Shown piece by piece: positions 18,401 to 28,210 of a DNA stretch of 64,000 nt. The position numbers and the translations under genes are program-made. How positions within the stretch are numbered: position 1 is the stretch's first letter; each line of letters opens with the position of its first letter. Under the pieces are notes generated by a model. That model searched no databases. It had not been told where the DNA came from and saw nothing but the letters and a program-made list of their open reading frames with translations. The stretch comes from Candidatus Saccharimonadota bacterium (GTDB lineage: Bacteria; Patescibacteriota; Saccharimonadia; Saccharimonadales; UBA10212). The stretch is from NCBI GenBank assembly GCA_016176605.1, contig JACOWW010000002.1:250846-314845 (forward strand). Direction: 5' to 3'.

Positions 18401-18414
18401 TCGACGATCGTCGA
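18401..18414. repeat. palindrome TCGACGATCGTCGA in rpsJ-M29 spacer
   Basis: 14-bp self-complementary, flanked by CCCAA/TTGGG arms. Confidence 0.7.
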
Positions 18415-18517
18415 TTTTTGGGTATGTTTTGTGGTTATTACATCTATTCTTTTTGATTATTATTACCCCTCTGTACTTAGTTTCCATAGAGGATCGAGCT
18501 TAGATTAGTGCAGACTG

Positions 18518-18853
18518 CTACATTTTTATTTCGGCATCACACCCTGCGGGTAGGCTGAGATTCATAAGGGAGTCGACTGTCTTGGGCGTGGGGTCACTAA
18601 TATCGATCAGGCGTTTGTGGACACGCATTTCAAACTGTTCCCGGCCTTTTTTGTAAACATGCGGGCTTTTTACAACTGTAAATGTACTTCTACGCGTCGG
18701 CAGAGGGATAGGTCCGGCGATAGTAGCGCCAGTACGCAGAGCCGTCTCCACGATTTGCTTAGCTGATTGGTCAATGACTTTATGATCATAAGCCTTTAGA
18801 CGGATCCTAATCCGCTGCTTTACTTCCGGCTCTTTTTTAGCTTCAGATGGCAT
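18518..18853 (-). CDS. rpsJ: 30S ribosomal protein S10
   Basis: [73 protein letters not shown]. Confidence 0.96.
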   Translation of the reverse strand: MPSEAKKEPEVKQRIRIRLKAYDHKVIDQSAKQIVETALRTGATIAGPIPLPTRRSTFTVVKSPHVYKKGREQFEMRVHKRLIDISDPTPKTVDSLMNLSLPAGCDAEIKM

Positions 18854-19184
18854 AACCCCTCGTTATCTCTAACCCTGAACCCTCAGCCGACATTCCGACA
18901 AGCTTTCTAAGATCGATAACACCTTCTAGGGCAGCTGTCTTAGCTTGACCGTCTATCTCTATAGCATTAAGTCCTGCCGTGTAATTACGACAGTGAACAT
19001 TTAAAAAAGATTGGGGTACTAGACCGTCAGCAAGTGAAGTTTCGACCATTATAATAGGTTTAGCTCGTAGTAACGCCAGCCTGCCGACAAATTCTGGCGC
19101 CTCAGCTGACGGCTCCCAAAAACTACGCTCAATACCCACCTTTCGCAGCCGGCGCTTAATTGGTTTTGTCGGGCCTAATTCCAT
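18843..19184 (-). CDS. hypothetical protein between tuf and rpsJ
   Basis: 113-aa ORF, 11-nt overlap with rpsJ start. Confidence 0.7.
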   Translation of the reverse strand: MELGPTKPIKRRLRKVGIERSFWEPSAEAPEFVGRLALLRAKPIIMVETSLADGLVPQSFLNVHCRNYTAGLNAIEIDGQAKTAALEGVIDLRKLVGMSAEGSGLEITRGYAI

Positions 19185-19188
19185 CTGT

Positions 19189-20370
19189 TTACTTTACGAT
19201 TTTGGTGACCACGCCGGCGCCAACCGTCCGTCCGCCTTCGCGGATAGCAAAACGCAGGCCGTTTTCCATGGCGATCGGTGACTGCAGCTTAACTTTAAAG
19301 GTCACGGTGTCACCAGGCATAACCATTTCTTTGTCGGCTGGCAGTTCGACTTCACCAGTTACGTCAGTTGTCCGGAAGTAAAACTGGGGTTTATAGCCCT
19401 TGAAAAATGGTGTGTGGCGGCCACCTTCCTCCTTGGTTAGAATGTAGACTTCACTGTCAAATTCAGTGTGAGGAGTTATGGTCCCCGGCTTGGCCAGAAC
19501 CTGGCCGCGCTCGATGTCGTCGCGTTCAATACCGCGCAGCAAAATTCCGACGTTGTCGCCAGCTTGACCCTGATCCAGATTTTTCTTAAACATCTCCACG
19601 CCAGTTACAACACTCTTCTTAGTTGGGCGAATGCCGACGATTTCGATTTCTTCGTTAACTTTGACTACTCCAGTTTCAACCCGTCCCGTAGCAACGGTGC
19701 CGCGGCCCTTGATGGAGAAAACGTCCTCAATGGCCAGCATGAACGGCTTGTCCAGATCGCGCTTGGGCTCTGGGATGTAGTCGTCCATAGCTTTCAAAAG
19801 CTCCATAATGGTGTCTTCGCTAGGCCCATCGCCTTCCAAAGCTTTGGTAGCCGAACCTTTGACAATCGGTGCATTTTCATCGAACTCGTATTTTTTGAGC
19901 AGTTCGCGAACATCGGCCTCAACCAGCTCAACCAGCTCAGGATCAGCCAAGTCCATTTTGTTAAGGTAGACCAGGATTGACGGCACGCCAACCTGCTTGG
20001 CCAGCAGGACGTGCTCGCGGGTTTGGGGCATGGGGCCGTCGGCGGCTGATACAACCAATATCGCACCATCAATCTGGGCGGCGCCAGTAATCATGTTCTT
20101 AATGTAGTCAGCGTGGCCCGGCATGTCGACGTGGGCGTAGTGGCGCTTCTGCGTTTCGTACTCTTGGTGTGAAGTCGCAATTGTAATACCGCGGGCTTTT
20201 TCCTCTGGAGCATTGTCAATTTGGTCGTAGCTAATCGGTTTATTGATGTCACTAGGCAACTTTTTTGCCAGTACATGCGTGATAGCTGCCGTAAGAGTAG
20301 TTTTCCCATGGTCAACATGTCCCATAGTCCCGACGTTTAGGTGCGGCTTGCTGCGATCAAAATCTGCCAT
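19189..20370 (-). CDS. tuf: elongation factor Tu
   Basis: [19 protein letters not shown], full-length EF-Tu. Confidence 0.98.
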   Translation of the reverse strand: MADFDRSKPHLNVGTMGHVDHGKTTLTAAITHVLAKKLPSDINKPISYDQIDNAPEEKARGITIATSHQEYETQKRHYAHVDMPGHADYIKNMITGAAQIDGAILVVSAADGPMPQTREHVLLAKQVGVPSILVYLNKMDLADPELVELVEADVRELLKKYEFDENAPIVKGSATKALEGDGPSEDTIMELLKAMDDYIPEPKRDLDKPFMLAIEDVFSIKGRGTVATGRVETGVVKVNEEIEIVGIRPTKKSVVTGVEMFKKNLDQGQAGDNVGILLRGIERDDIERGQVLAKPGTITPHTEFDSEVYILTKEEGGRHTPFFKGYKPQFYFRTTDVTGEVELPADKEMVMPGDTVTFKVKLQSPIAMENGLRFAIREGGRTVGAGVVTKIVK

Positions 20371-20477
20371 AAAAGGTTAACTCCTTATATATTAGTTGTC
20401 ATTTTAGCATGGTAAGCAATAGCCACCTATGCGATTACCGGCACATTATAGAGGAATACTAGTTATATTGTAAAGAG

Positions 20478-21470
20478 TTAACTTTCCTGCTTTTCGGGCA
20501 TCGCACTGATAACCTTTATTATTTTGACCATGCCATCAAAATCTTCAAGAACAAGATCTGATAATACCGGTCTTGGCCCAACCTGTATGAAATTAGTTAC
20601 CCCATCATTGATAAGTCTTTCGGTCCCTTTGGAGAAAAGCACTTTGCCGATGAGTTGGCCAGTTAAATAATCCGATAAATTATCTACCCCGAGTTCGTCT
20701 AAATATAGCCCGTTATTTAGCATAATGTCGAACCGAGGGGCTCCGTACTCTAATGAGTTAGCCACTTTTTTAAACCTACGCTTCGCCGGGACCATATGAT
20801 AAGGTGAATGAAATGCCCCCGCTATGCGACTTCGACTAATCCGAGCATCCTTCAGGTCCGCGACAAGTCGAGCTCTATCACTGATATGTTTTTTGGCAAG
20901 CATTATTAAATCCTCATCTCCTGACAACATGTGTTGAAGCTTCGTATTAAAATTCGTTATATATAATCTGCCAGTTTTCAATAGTTCAGCTAGCTCTTTT
21001 TCTAACTGTTCTATATTCATCCCTTGCGCTCTGGCCATCATGCCGGGTCTATTAGAGTTGGCTTTCGCAGTCGCAGCGCCGCGAGCCTTAATTAACTTGA
21101 ACATTCCTTCTACTGTTATTACTTCCGCCATAGCCAGGAGTGGGATTTCGCCCATGCTATGACCTTCGCCTGCATCAAACTGTATTCCGAGTTCTTGAAG
21201 GTAAATGAAATCTGCCAGATAAGCCGCCGATAGCACCGGTTGCGCGACTTCGGTTTTTCCTAATTCCTGACTAAGATCCCCGAAGCATACAGCAACAAGG
21301 TCAATTTTCGTAATCTTACTACCCACTTCGAATACCCTTCGGGCTCTATCTGAGTTTTCGTAGGCTTCCTGGGCCATACCCTTTTCGCCGCTCCCTTGGC
21401 CGGGAACGAGTAGCCCTAGCCCATTATTCCTAAACCGAATCGTACCTTCTGAATGTGCCCTGTTTATCAC
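20478..21470 (-). CDS. malonyl-CoA:ACP transacylase (FabD)-like acyltransferase
   Basis: LLVPGQGS, GHSMGE nucleophile motif, GAFHSPYH, VGPRPVLSDL. Confidence 0.8.
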   Translation of the reverse strand: MINRAHSEGTIRFRNNGLGLLVPGQGSGEKGMAQEAYENSDRARRVFEVGSKITKIDLVAVCFGDLSQELGKTEVAQPVLSAAYLADFIYLQELGIQFDAGEGHSMGEIPLLAMAEVITVEGMFKLIKARGAATAKANSNRPGMMARAQGMNIEQLEKELAELLKTGRLYITNFNTKLQHMLSGDEDLIMLAKKHISDRARLVADLKDARISRSRIAGAFHSPYHMVPAKRRFKKVANSLEYGAPRFDIMLNNGLYLDELGVDNLSDYLTGQLIGKVLFSKGTERLINDGVTNFIQVGPRPVLSDLVLEDFDGMVKIIKVISAMPEKQES

Positions 21471-21548
21471 TTCCGATATACTATAACACCTTTTTTAGTG
21501 TTGTCTATGATACTAAAGCCCCACCCCAGAACTTGGGGATAAAATATT

Positions 21549-22589
21549 TCAGTGTTTGTCAAATTCGCGGAGGACTTTACGGTAGGCCCGAAGATATTGA
21601 CGGGTCATTCGTTTGTAGTTAAAGAGTTTCCGCGCCCGTTTAGTAACGTAAGCTCGGTCGATATTAAAAACCTCATCTATCTTGTGATAACCTTCCACGA
21701 AATCTTCGACAAGCAAACCAGATTTTCCATGCTCGATTAACTCGGGCATAGAGGCTCGATTAATAGCCATAGTCGGCGTGCCGCAATAGGCAGCTTCGAT
21801 TACTGTTAGCCCAAAGGGCTCACGACGACCCAGTAGTGGGTGCAAATTACAGCGGGCATTACTTGCCAGGTCTATTTTTTCGGCCATGCCTATTTCACCA
21901 AGGAATTCAACTAGTGGGTGTTTGAGGTATGGTTTGATCTGATTTTTGAAATAATCATAACCGGAGAGATCAACTTTTCCAGCTAGCTTTATTCTCATGC
22001 CCAATGCCAATGCTAGCTGAATGGCTAGATGCGGTGATTTATCCATATCAAACCGTCCGAAAAAACATAGGTAATTTTCCGGTGCCCCAACAAATGGAAA
22101 TTCATTTGGATCTAAGCCATTGTAGACAACGCCAGCATACTTTAAGCTGGGGAAAGCGGCTTGTTGGTTTTTAGAAATGCTTATAAAAAACTGGTCTTGT
22201 CTCTCTTGAAAGTAAGCCATATTTTCAAAACCAATATGGCCATGAATAGTTGTGACGCCTGGGAAAAGTGAAAAATCTTTTAGATCAAGGTCGTGGGAAT
22301 GGATGATATCGACCAAGGGTGCTAGTTTCTCAAGCTCTTGCTTGGTTTTGCGCAGGGCTTGTCTAACCGCTAAGCGATAGCCGGATGTTAGTTTTTTGGG
22401 AAACGATAATGACCTTTCGCAAATAGGGACTAGTTCGCAGTCAATTTTCGAATCAGCCGCTGCCAGTAAAACTGGTTCGTGGCCTAACTCTTTAAGACCT
22501 TTAATCTGATAGTAAATAACTCTTTCGGTGCCCCCGTATTTGCTAGGTGGAACCGGGTAATAAGGATTCCCGACGATGGCTACTTTCAT
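21549..22589 (-). CDS. glycosyltransferase family 4
   Basis: PPSKYGGTERVIYYQIKGLKELGHEPVL...; GRREPFGLTVIEAAYCGTPTMAI. Confidence 0.88.
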   Translation of the reverse strand: MKVAIVGNPYYPVPPSKYGGTERVIYYQIKGLKELGHEPVLLAAADSKIDCELVPICERSLSFPKKLTSGYRLAVRQALRKTKQELEKLAPLVDIIHSHDLDLKDFSLFPGVTTIHGHIGFENMAYFQERQDQFFISISKNQQAAFPSLKYAGVVYNGLDPNEFPFVGAPENYLCFFGRFDMDKSPHLAIQLALALGMRIKLAGKVDLSGYDYFKNQIKPYLKHPLVEFLGEIGMAEKIDLASNARCNLHPLLGRREPFGLTVIEAAYCGTPTMAINRASMPELIEHGKSGLLVEDFVEGYHKIDEVFNIDRAYVTKRARKLFNYKRMTRQYLRAYRKVLREFDKH

Positions 22590-22801
22590 CTAACGCCTCC
22601 TTCGGAGGCAAAATTCAAAAACCAAACATCGAACACCAAAGATGCATCAAACACCAAGCACCAAAATTTGAACTTTGTGGCTTGAATTTTATTTGAACTT
22701 TGAATTTTGTCTTCGACTCTGAGGGATGAGCCCTCAGGCTCAGACTCGAATGAGAAGTTTGAAGTTTGAACCTCACCTTTTTGGGTTCTAACGGGATTCA
22801 T
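22586..22801 (-). CDS. bridging small ORF (71 aa) between GH-like gene and GT4
   Basis: ATGA junctions at both ends; 39-bp hairpin in frame (FESEPEGSSLRVED). Confidence 0.5.
   Translation of the reverse strand: MNPVRTQKGEVQTSNFSFESEPEGSSLRVEDKIQSSNKIQATKFKFWCLVFDASLVFDVWFLNFASEGGVR
22712..22750. repeat. 39-bp hairpin repeat, copy 2
   Basis: ttcgactctgagggatgagccctcaggctcagactcgaa, exact reverse complement of 3764..3802. Confidence 0.9.
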
Positions 22802-24330
22802 TTTGATCCCATTTTTAGTTCATAAGGGTAGTCCGGGTAGCGGGCGCTCAAGGCTTTAGCCCGAAGCCGCGCGACTTTAGGGATATGGATCAATACCTCA
22901 TCTTCTAACTCTGATTGCCACGGTTCTGGCCTTATGCGGCCAAGACGGATACCCGGTCGGCGGTCGGCCAATATTGCCAAAATAGCCGACACCGTCCAAG
23001 CTTGGATGCTTTCTGGTACATTAGTGCTTTTGACTAGTAGTGAATGGGTGTGGCGATGGGCATTAGAAGAGGCCCCAAGTACCCGGCCTCTGGGGTCGAC
23101 ATACAAAAATTCCGGATAGCCGCGGCTTTTACGCACTACATTCAGCAGGCGGTTTTCCAGCTGTTTAGCTAACTGGAGGAAGCCGTGCCGCCGCAGGCCC
23201 TTGCTAACATCGAATGTTTCTTTCGGCCAACTGACAAAGCTGCCGTGGTAATCCCAAAACGGAATGAGGTTAGCCTCGCTAAGCGCCCGGCTGCGTACAC
23301 CGGCGTCAGTCAAAAATTCAGTGCCCATGATATTCCGAATGACACCACTCACGTACATTTCTTTGACATCTTTAGCCAGGCCGTCAAAAAAGCCGCTGTT
23401 GAGCAGTGATGCCGGGTTGGCAGTCTGGGTTTCGATAATCCGTAAGTCGCCCTCCTGATCATAATCGACTCCAAGCGCAAAGTAGTTTCTGTCCGGCAGC
23501 CATAGCAGCTCAATTGTCCGGTCTCGAAGTTTCTGAGCTTTATTCTTGAATTCTTGTGAGCGTTGTGGAAACAACTCCGCTGATTCGATCAGGGCATCAT
23601 AGGCCAGGCCCTGGACTTCTATCGATGCCACCGGCCGCGAATGGTTAACGTAACGGCCGTTTTCATGGATGTAAAACTCATTTGAATCCTTCCAGACTTG
23701 GTTTTTTATACCTTCATCATTGTGAGCGTGGTATTCAATTAAACCGCTTTTTGAATGGGCCAGCTTATTCTCTAGCCAATCAAGGGCATCGACTAATATC
23801 TGCAGTAGCGGAGCTTCGCTGCCGTCATGGCGGGTAACTTTTCGAGTTAGAATTCTGGGCCCATAGAAGCTTACGTATTCATCCAGCGCCCGAATAAAAT
23901 GCGGGGTTGAATCGACGGAGCCGTAGTAGATAAGTTCTGATGTGTTGCCTCCCCACCTTTTACATAAGTCGTTAAATATTTGCAAGGGCATCCCGCTTAA
24001 ATGTCTGCCGTCAACAATTTTGCTGCGATATTCGTGAATTATTTTGCCAGGCTCTTCTTCGTTAGCGCTATGGTGCTTAGTCCCCTGTAAGGCGGCCAAA
24101 GTCAGTAAAATCCGCTTGACTAATTGCGGACGCAGAGTCATTAGATCTTCGGCAACTACTAGCGAATCGCGGCCGAATACTGCGCCTTTAAATAGCCTAT
24201 CGGAACTGGCATATACGCCTTTGTCGCTTTTAGATATAACAGTCCGCAGCGCTAAAACTGGTGGCAGCAGGATTTTTGGCTTGCGAATTAACTGCTCGAT
24301 TGCCCTATGAGCTATACCTTTAACCATCAA
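22798..24330 (-). CDS. amylo-alpha-1,6-glucosidase / glycogen-debranching-like glycoside hydrolase
   Basis: GRDSLVVAEDLMTLRPQLVKRILLTLAALQGTKHH...EEEPGKIIHEYR. Confidence 0.78.
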   Translation of the reverse strand: MMVKGIAHRAIEQLIRKPKILLPPVLALRTVISKSDKGVYASSDRLFKGAVFGRDSLVVAEDLMTLRPQLVKRILLTLAALQGTKHHSANEEEPGKIIHEYRSKIVDGRHLSGMPLQIFNDLCKRWGGNTSELIYYGSVDSTPHFIRALDEYVSFYGPRILTRKVTRHDGSEAPLLQILVDALDWLENKLAHSKSGLIEYHAHNDEGIKNQVWKDSNEFYIHENGRYVNHSRPVASIEVQGLAYDALIESAELFPQRSQEFKNKAQKLRDRTIELLWLPDRNYFALGVDYDQEGDLRIIETQTANPASLLNSGFFDGLAKDVKEMYVSGVIRNIMGTEFLTDAGVRSRALSEANLIPFWDYHGSFVSWPKETFDVSKGLRRHGFLQLAKQLENRLLNVVRKSRGYPEFLYVDPRGRVLGASSNAHRHTHSLLVKSTNVPESIQAWTVSAILAILADRRPGIRLGRIRPEPWQSELEDEVLIHIPKVARLRAKALSARYPDYPYELKMGSK

Positions 24331-24474
24331 TGTCTAATTTACCACTTTGCATTATCTTTTTACCATTTTCCGTTTACCATACTTTTACCGTGATCCATTT
24401 CCCATGATCCGTGTGAATGGATAACGGTTAATGATTAACGTACGGTGAAAGGCAAATGGTGAACGGTGAACGAA

Positions 24475-24525
24475 ATTACTTGACCTGCCTATCCGCTGAA
24501 GCTTTAGCGTAGGAGGGTTAAGTAA
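24475..24525 (-). terminator. candidate terminator/large hairpin after fusA
   Basis: Inverted arms ATTACTTGACC..CCTATCCGCT / AGCGTAGGaGGgTTAAGTAAT. Confidence 0.5.
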
Positions 24526-24527
24526 TT

Positions 24528-26615
24528 TTATTTGCTGGATTTGGCAATGATGCCCTCGGCAACATTAGGCGGCACATCGGCGTAATGGTCAAGTTCCATG
24601 CTACTTGACGCCCGGCCTTGGGTCATACTACGCAGGTTGGTGGTGTAGCCAAACATTTCACCCAGCGGCACATAGGCCGTTATCTCCTTAATGCCTGGCG
24701 AAAGGTCTTCCATGGATTCTACACGTCCACGCTTACTATTTAGATCACCAATGACGTCGCCCATCGAAGCTTCTGGTGTTATGACGACAGCTTTCATGAT
24801 TGGTTCAAGCAGTACCGGCGCGGCTTTTTTAACAGCGTCCTGAAGCGCCATGGAACCGGCAATTTTAAAAGCTACTTCGCTGGAATCTACATCGTGATAG
24901 CTGCCGTCATAGAGTTCAACCTTAATATCTACCAGCGGATAGCCGGCAATCACGCCGTTAGCCATGGCCTCTTCGACACCGGCTTTGACGGCTGGAATAA
25001 ATTCGCTGGGGATGGCGCCTCCCTTGATGTTATTGATAAATTCAAAGCCGCTGCCAGCCTCGTTTTGGTCCAGGCGCAGCCAAGCATGGCCGTATTGGCC
25101 GCGGCCGCCAGTTTGGCGGATATACTTACCTTCGGCTTCGACACCGTCCTTGCGGATAGTTTCACGATAAGCCACTTGAGGCTGGCCGACGTTAGCTTCG
25201 ACGGCAAATTCGCGTTTCATGCGGTCAACAATAATTTCCAAGTGCAGTTCACCCATACCAGAGATAATTGTTTGGCCGGTCTCGTGGTCAACTTTGATTC
25301 GGAAGGTCGGGTCTTCTTCAGCCAAGCGTTGAAGGGCTACGCTCATTTTTTCCTGATCGGCTTTAGTTTTCGGCTCAATAGCAATGCTGACCGGTGGTTC
25401 AGGGAAGGTTATGCTCTCTAAAACGATCGGGTGAGCCGGATCACACAAAGTGTTGCCAGTCGTAGTGCCCTTAAGGCCGACAATCGCGGCGATATCCCCG
25501 GCCTCGACTTCTGCCACGTCTTCACGTTTATTGGCGTGCATACGCACTATACGGCCGATACGTTCCTTTTCGCCAGTTGAGCTATTTAATATGTAGCTGC
25601 CGGCGACAATTTTACCTGAATAGACGCGGAAAAAGGCCAGTTTGCCGACAAATGGATCGGTAGCAATCTTAAAGGCCAGAGCGGTAAATGGTTCGCTGGC
25701 ATCGGGTTTACGCTCGATTTCTTCGCCATTTTTAGGATTGATACCCCAAGTTGAGCCGCGGTCTAGCGGACTCGGCAAGAAATCAGTAATAGAGTCAAGC
25801 AGTTTTTCAACAATTACGCCGCGGCCATCGCCGCCCGTGACGGCGAAAAATTTGCCGGTTAGTACAGCTGTACGAATGGCTTGCTTGATTTCATCTTCGT
25901 TCAAGCCTTCTTCGCCGACCTCGAAATACTTTTCCAGCATTTTTTCGTCTTCGGCGACGGCGTTCTCGACTAGCAACGAACGATACTTCTTGACTTGGTC
26001 TACCATTGCGGCCGGAATTTCTTCTTCAGTCAGATTCTTGTCAGCGTAATCTTTATATGTGTAAGCCTTCATGGTGATTAGGTCCACGATACCGGACACC
26101 GATTGCTCGAAGCCAATCGGCAAATGGATTGGGAAGGCTCGTTTGGAAAGACGGTGATGGATACTGTCGAGGCTTTTATAAAAGTCACCACCGGTCTGGT
26201 TGATTTTGTTAATAAAACAAATACGCGGCACGTGGTATTTGTCGGCTTGGCGCCAAACTGTTTCAGATTGGCTTTCGACGCCCATCTTGCCGTCAAAGAC
26301 TACGACAGCGCCGTCCAAAACCCGCAAGCTGCGTTCTACTTCAACCGTGAAATCAATATGCCCGGGCGTATCGATGATGTTAATTTTGCGGTTTTTCCAA
26401 AAACAGGTTACGGCCGCGGCGGTGATGGTGATGCCGCGTTCTTTTTCCTGGGCCATCCAGTCGGTTGTGGTGTCGCCAGCGTGGACTTCACCAATTTTAT
26501 GCTTAAGACCGGTGCGGTAGAGAATGCCCTCCGTAACAGTAGTTTTACCGGCGTCAATATGAGCAATAATCCCGATGTTTCTGACTTGTTTTAGATCGTA
26601 TTTTTTATCTGCCAT
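24528..26615 (-). CDS. fusA: elongation factor G
   Basis: [24 protein letters not shown]..., full length. Confidence 0.98.
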   Translation of the reverse strand: MADKKYDLKQVRNIGIIAHIDAGKTTVTEGILYRTGLKHKIGEVHAGDTTTDWMAQEKERGITITAAAVTCFWKNRKINIIDTPGHIDFTVEVERSLRVLDGAVVVFDGKMGVESQSETVWRQADKYHVPRICFINKINQTGGDFYKSLDSIHHRLSKRAFPIHLPIGFEQSVSGIVDLITMKAYTYKDYADKNLTEEEIPAAMVDQVKKYRSLLVENAVAEDEKMLEKYFEVGEEGLNEDEIKQAIRTAVLTGKFFAVTGGDGRGVIVEKLLDSITDFLPSPLDRGSTWGINPKNGEEIERKPDASEPFTALAFKIATDPFVGKLAFFRVYSGKIVAGSYILNSSTGEKERIGRIVRMHANKREDVAEVEAGDIAAIVGLKGTTTGNTLCDPAHPIVLESITFPEPPVSIAIEPKTKADQEKMSVALQRLAEEDPTFRIKVDHETGQTIISGMGELHLEIIVDRMKREFAVEANVGQPQVAYRETIRKDGVEAEGKYIRQTGGRGQYGHAWLRLDQNEAGSGFEFINNIKGGAIPSEFIPAVKAGVEEAMANGVIAGYPLVDIKVELYDGSYHDVDSSEVAFKIAGSMALQDAVKKAAPVLLEPIMKAVVITPEASMGDVIGDLNSKRGRVESMEDLSPGIKEITAYVPLGEMFGYTTNLRSMTQGRASSSMELDHYADVPPNVAEGIIAKSSK

Positions 26616-26874
26616 TGCTTCTCCCGGCTGCCGTTATTTCTTCATCCCTGTAGTAAGCTCTGATGATGGCTCCGCCTACAGCTTGATGAGTCGGGCTCAA
26701 ATCCTTCAATACTTCTCTGCCGTCCTTGAGCAAAGTAAGAGCTAGCAGCGACACGTTCTCCACATACTCAGGTTTGTCGACAGCCCATTGCTCCCATGTA
26801 GTCTCAGTATCTTCTACGTTCTCAAGGATATCGTATAGCCCATCTCTGACGAGTTCACTCAGTCCGTAGGTCAC
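26605..26874 (-). CDS. hypothetical protein between rpsG and fusA
   Basis: 89-aa ORF, 11-nt overlap with fusA start. Confidence 0.68.
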   Translation of the reverse strand: MTYGLSELVRDGLYDILENVEDTETTWEQWAVDKPEYVENVSLLALTLLKDGREVLKDLSPTHQAVGGAIIRAYYRDEEITAAGRSNGR

Positions 26875-26876
26875 CT

Positions 26877-27356
26877 TTAGCTCCGGGCGAAGTGCGCGAA
26901 GGCGCGATTAGCTTCGGCCATCTTGTGGACGTCTTCTTTTTTCTTAACGGCCTCACCGGTGTTGTTATAAGCATCAATGAGTTCCTGGGCTATACGGTCT
27001 TCCATACTCATACCTTTGCGGCCCCTAGCGGCATTAACGAACCACAAGATTGTTAAATGCTGTTGTCTTTGACCCTTAACTTCGAACGGGATCTGGTAGT
27101 TGGCGCCGCCCACTCGGCGGGAGCGGGTTTCCAGATGCGGCTGGATGTTTTTGAAGGCCTGTTCAAGGACTTCCAGCGGATTTTTGACCTTTAGCTTGTC
27201 GGCCGCTTTTTGCATGCCGCCATAAACCAAACGTTCCGCCAGCTGGTTTTTACCATCCAGCATGACACGGTTAATCAGCTTGGCAACTTGCTGGCTGTTA
27301 TAAAGCCTATCCGGCTCCACATCCCTAACCAGCGACTTGGTAGTCTTACGCGGCAT
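26877..27356 (-). CDS. rpsG: 30S ribosomal protein S7
   Basis: MPRKTTKSLVRDVEPDRLYNSQQVAKLINRVMLDGKN... Confidence 0.96.
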   Translation of the reverse strand: MPRKTTKSLVRDVEPDRLYNSQQVAKLINRVMLDGKNQLAERLVYGGMQKAADKLKVKNPLEVLEQAFKNIQPHLETRSRRVGGANYQIPFEVKGQRQQHLTILWFVNAARGRKGMSMEDRIAQELIDAYNNTGEAVKKKEDVHKMAEANRAFAHFARS

Positions 27357-27600
27357 CTACAAATCCGCTTTCTTTAAGAGCTCGATAGAACTTAATCGCC
27401 CCAATTGGATCTTCCTGTAGTGCAACTAGTAGATCTATATCGTGCGGAGCTAGCTCACCGCCCCTAAGATTTTGTAGGCCCATACTAACCCCGGCAAGAA
27501 CTGCCTCGCGACCTTCGGTGTCTGACTTTAAACGCTCGACGGTCGCTGATACCTCATCAAGTACGCCTTGAATATGCGGGAATTGCTTTACCTCTTCCAT
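27346..27600 (-). CDS. hypothetical protein between rpsL and rpsG
   Basis: 84-aa ORF, 11-nt overlap with rpsG start. Confidence 0.68.
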   Translation of the reverse strand: MEEVKQFPHIQGVLDEVSATVERLKSDTEGREAVLAGVSMGLQNLRGGELAPHDIDLLVALQEDPIGAIKFYRALKESGFVDAA

Positions 27601-27683
27601 AATCGTTTCTCCTTATTGAAAATTGGTAATTGATAATTCATTGAAAATTGATAACTGTTAATTGAAAATTGAGTATGGGCCAT
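27588..27683 (-). CDS. bridging small ORF rpsL->hypothetical, MAHTQFSINSYQFSMNYQLPIFNKEKRLWKR
   Basis: Starts 1 nt after rpsL stop; overlaps next start by 13 nt. Confidence 0.43.
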   Translation of the reverse strand: MAHTQFSINSYQFSMNYQLPIFNKEKRLWKR

Positions 27684-27684
27684 C

Positions 27685-28095
27685 TTATTTTCCTTTTTTA
27701 GTCCCATACTTAGAGCGGCCTTGTTTGCGGTCATTGACTCCTTGTAAGTCCAAATTGCCACGGACAATATGGTAGCGCACGCCAGGTAGATCTTTTACGC
27801 GGCCGCCTCGCACCAATACAACGGCGTGCTCCTGCAAGTTATGTCCCTCGCCGCCAATGTAGGCCCAAACTTCATGGCCATTAGTTAAGCGGACGCGGGC
27901 AACTTTTCTAAGGGCGGAGTTAGGTTTTTTAGGAGTTTTGGTAGTTACACGGATACAGACACCGCGCTTAAACGGTGTTGGTTTGTCATAGCTTTTAGTC
28001 TTTAGGTTATTAACCACCCGCTGCAAAGCCGGTGACTTGGTCTTAGTCTCCGGCATCTTACGCGGTTTTCTAACTAATTGGTTAACTGTTGGCAC
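27685..28095 (-). CDS. rpsL: 30S ribosomal protein S12
   Basis: [13 protein letters not shown]...[32 protein letters not shown] start. Confidence 0.97.
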   Translation of the reverse strand: MPTVNQLVRKPRKMPETKTKSPALQRVVNNLKTKSYDKPTPFKRGVCIRVTTKTPKKPNSALRKVARVRLTNGHEVWAYIGGEGHNLQEHAVVLVRGGRVKDLPGVRYHIVRGNLDLQGVNDRKQGRSKYGTKKGK

Positions 28096-28210
28096 AAGCG
28101 ACCTCCGGTCGCGAAATTAGAAAATAGAAATTAGTAAATAGCTCAGGAGTCTGGTCGTTGCTAATTCCTAATTGCTGATTACTGGTTGCTAATCTGAAGG
28201 AGTTTATCAT
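28082..28210 (-). CDS. bridging small ORF rpoC->rps[43 protein letters not shown]
   Basis: ATGA junction with rpoC stop; overlaps rpsL GTG by 14 nt; family I-like. Confidence 0.48.
   Translation of the reverse strand: MINSFRLATSNQQLGISNDQTPELFTNFYFLISRPEVACANS

Noticed and set aside
24331-24480. Family II-like spacer after fusA as a bridging ORF
   Set aside because: Follows a strong hairpin terminator-like structure, lacks a proper start and stops before the downstream gene; probably a decayed cassette.
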